Source: Mesorhizobium sp. WSM3859 (GTDB lineage Bacteria > Pseudomonadota > Alphaproteobacteria > Rhizobiales > Rhizobiaceae). From it: a stretch of DNA of 64,000 nt. The stretch spans positions 186,001-250,000 of the forward strand of contig NZ_NSGG01000008.1 of NCBI RefSeq assembly GCF_002295065.1. Reading direction: 5' to 3'. Below are positions 62,655 to 64,000 of the stretch, in pieces. Within the stretch, counting starts at the first letter, position 1; the number at the start of each line of letters is the position of its first letter. Both the position numbers and the translations under genes were made by a program. Below the pieces are notes generated by a model. The model was not told where the DNA came from. It made no database searches and was given only the letters and a program-made list of their open reading frames with translations.

Positions 62655-63392
62655 CTAGGCGATCTTCACCAGGTCTGGCTCGAAACCCTCGAAGGTCATC
62701 TGATCGGCATATTTGAATGTGAGGTCGACCGCTGGCTGGTCATGCACCGTCCAGGTGATGACAGGCATCTTAAGCTTTTCGCGCACGAAGCTGACAAAGG
62801 GGTTGGGCAGGTCGCCGGCGGCGTAGGAGGTGAACGCAAGGTCATGCGCGAGCATGGCGAAATGAGCTTCGATCAACTGGTTCTCCGTGCCGTAAGCAGT
62901 CAGCCCTCCGGGGATGCCGGGCGCTTCGTTGGCGAAGTCGCGGATCAGCCAGTGGTCGAACGACATGATCGCCACCTTGCCCGTGTAGCGCTTGAGCAGC
63001 CGGCCGACGCTTGCCACTAGCCCCGCGTCATGGCCGGGAACGCCTTTCAGCTCGACCACCAGCGGCACGCGGCCGTCGATGAGGTCGAGCGCTTCTTGCA
63101 GCGTCGGCAGATGGTCCTTGGTGCCGCCCACCTTCAGCGACGTCAGTTCCGCCGCAGTGCGCTGCCAAATGAACCCGTCCTCGCCGGTCAGGCGCTTAAG
63201 GTCATTGTCGTGGATGATGATCGGAACGCCGTCGGCCGAGATGTGGACGTCGCATTCGATGGCGTAGCCGCGCTCGGCCGCCGCGGCGAAGGCCGACAGT
63301 GTGTTCTCCCAGCGGGTCTTGTTCATGTCGTGGAAGCCGCGATGCGCGACAGGGCGTGCAATCAGCCAGGAAAGATCCGTCATGTTGGGCAT
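62655..63392 (-). CDS. Glycerophosphodiester phosphodiesterase
   Basis: A 245-residue GDPD enzyme that hydrolyses glycerophosphodiesters to glycerol-3-phosphate and alcohols. The metal/His motif HRGFHD is near residues 18-23, with ENTLSAFAAAAERGYAIECD and HDNDLKRLTGEDG following. No signal peptide, so it is cytoplasmic. ATG 63392 overlaps the RidA stop; ATG 63383 is an alternative. The glycerol-3-phosphate it releases could feed GlpD. Confidence 0.9.
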   Translation of the reverse strand: MPNMTDLSWLIARPVAHRGFHDMNKTRWENTLSAFAAAAERGYAIECDVHISADGVPIIIHDNDLKRLTGEDGFIWQRTAAELTSLKVGGTKDHLPTLQEALDLIDGRVPLVVELKGVPGHDAGLVASVGRLLKRYTGKVAIMSFDHWLIRDFANEAPGIPGGLTAYGTENQLIEAHFAMLAHDLAFTSYAAGDLPNPFVSFVREKLKMPVITWTVHDQPAVDLTFKYADQMTFEGFEPDLVKIA

Positions 63393-63856
63393 CACTCGAC
63401 TTCGAAGATCGCTTCAATCTCGACCGCGGCGTTGAGCGGCAGCGAGGCGGTACCGACGGCGGAGCGGGCGTGCTTGCCGCGCTCGCCGAGCGCCGCGACC
63501 AGGAAGTCGGAGGCGCCGTTGGCGACAAGATGCTGCTCGACGAAATCAGGTGCCGAAGCGACGAAGACGGTGATCTTGACCAGACGCCGGATCTTCTCGA
63601 GATCGCCGAGGGCTGCCTTGGCCTGCGCCAGGATGTTGATGGCGCAGAATCTGGCGCCTTCCTTGCCTCCCGCCGTGTCGATGTCGCGGCCGAGCAGCCC
63701 GCTTGCCTGCAGCTTGCCGTCCTTCAGCGGCAGCTGGCCGGCGGTGAACAGCGTGTTGCCGGTCCGGCAATAGGGCACGTAGTTGGCGGCGGGCGCGGCG
63801 GCGGCCGGAATGGTGACGCCCAGATCGCTTAGCCGCTTTTCGATTGTTTCGCTCAT
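63392..63856 (-). CDS. RidA-family deaminase (reactive intermediate)
   Basis: A 154-residue YjgF/RidA-fold protein (the longer RidA-like subgroup). Landmarks are CRTGNTLFTAGQLPLKDGKL, FCAINILAQAKAALGDLEKI, and RSAVGTASLPLNAAVEIEAIFE, which contains the conserved Arg for substrate carboxylate. RidA hydrolyses reactive enamine/imine intermediates. It overlaps the phosphodiesterase gene start (TGATG). Confidence 0.9.
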   Translation of the reverse strand: MSETIEKRLSDLGVTIPAAAAPAANYVPYCRTGNTLFTAGQLPLKDGKLQASGLLGRDIDTAGGKEGARFCAINILAQAKAALGDLEKIRRLVKITVFVASAPDFVEQHLVANGASDFLVAALGERGKHARSAVGTASLPLNAAVEIEAIFEVE

Positions 63857-63995
63857 TGGTTTTCCCTATTGCTGGAAGGCGCCGCGTTGGCCGGGCCGAA
63901 ATTGCTATTTTTGCCTCGCTTCCGCCACGACTTTTTTTAAGCTGGACCATCTTTCCCTGCGGCCTGCCTCGCGGCCGCCACGATCGGAGCAACGT

Positions 63996-64000
63996 ATGCG
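63996..64000 (+). CDS. First codons of a plus-strand gene at the window end
   Basis: ATG at 63996-63998 is preceded by GGAGCAACGT, a good ribosome-binding site. Only 5 bases are in the window, so nothing can be said about the product. Confidence 0.3.

Overview
The window is 64 kb of GC-rich, tightly packed bacterial chromosome. Gene content points to an alphaproteobacterium of the Hyphomicrobiales (Rhizobiales), most likely Mesorhizobium or a close relative. The evidence is: GAAC-N7-GAAC SOS boxes before uvrA and ssb, a BA14K-family protein, the rhizobial glycerol ABC-transporter operon glpD-glpSTPQUV-glpK, a dihydroorotase-like pseudoenzyme overlapping pyrB, a phasin with a PhaR-type operator, and several palindromic intergenic repeats of the RIME type. 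It is mostly housekeeping DNA; no prophage, insertion sequence, CRISPR array or rRNA was seen.

Layout. 1-4.5 kb: divergent SOS genes uvrA (partial) and ssb flank a minus-strand group ArsR regulator / AHSA1 protein / ClpP / small exported protein, plus a cupin. 4.5-8 kb: DUF2306, OsmC, MarC, DUF1579 and AraC genes with repeats between them. 8.3-16 kb: gyrA, a 50-residue membrane protein, coaD, two cyclophilins, a DUF606 protein and the queuosine genes queA and tgt. 16-19 kb: an SDR, a GT-C-like membrane enzyme, DUF4864 and a stand-alone RAM domain. 19.5-25 kb: the Anbu cluster (circularly permuted ATP-grasp ligase, alpha-E protein, transglutaminase-like protein, Anbu protease) followed by a PLP decarboxylase. 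25-35 kb: the complete glycerol uptake and catabolism operon with its DeoR-type regulator. 35-38 kb: DUF6882, BA14K, tRNA-Lys and an islet of small ORFs. 39-43 kb: dprA-plsY and pyrB-pyrC'. 43-52 kb: acyl-CoA dehydrogenase, ruvX, UPF0173 hydrolase, gatC-GNAT-gatA, ydcF, DUF599, sdaA. 53-64 kb: a degenerate J-domain protein, a D,D-carboxypeptidase with SPOR domain, phasin, clpS-clpA, azlCD, HIT, a DUF482 acyltransferase, a glycerophosphodiesterase and RidA.

Genes that work together. In the glp block the transporter imports glycerol, GlpK phosphorylates it, GlpD oxidises it and GlpR presumably represses. ClpS delivers N-degron substrates to ClpA, and a ClpP paralogue sits elsewhere in the window. 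QueA and Tgt act in tRNA queuosine synthesis. PyrB and the inactive PyrC' probably form one aspartate transcarbamoylase particle. The four-gene Anbu cluster is the best candidate for an incompletely understood system. Several enzymes lack canonical residues: Tgt has lost its zinc site, the SDR its catalytic lysine, the J-domain its HPD, and the GlpS/GlpT ATPase pair is asymmetric. Dispersed SAGTAGK heptamer arrays, with a stop codon in every unit, are the most unusual non-coding structure.
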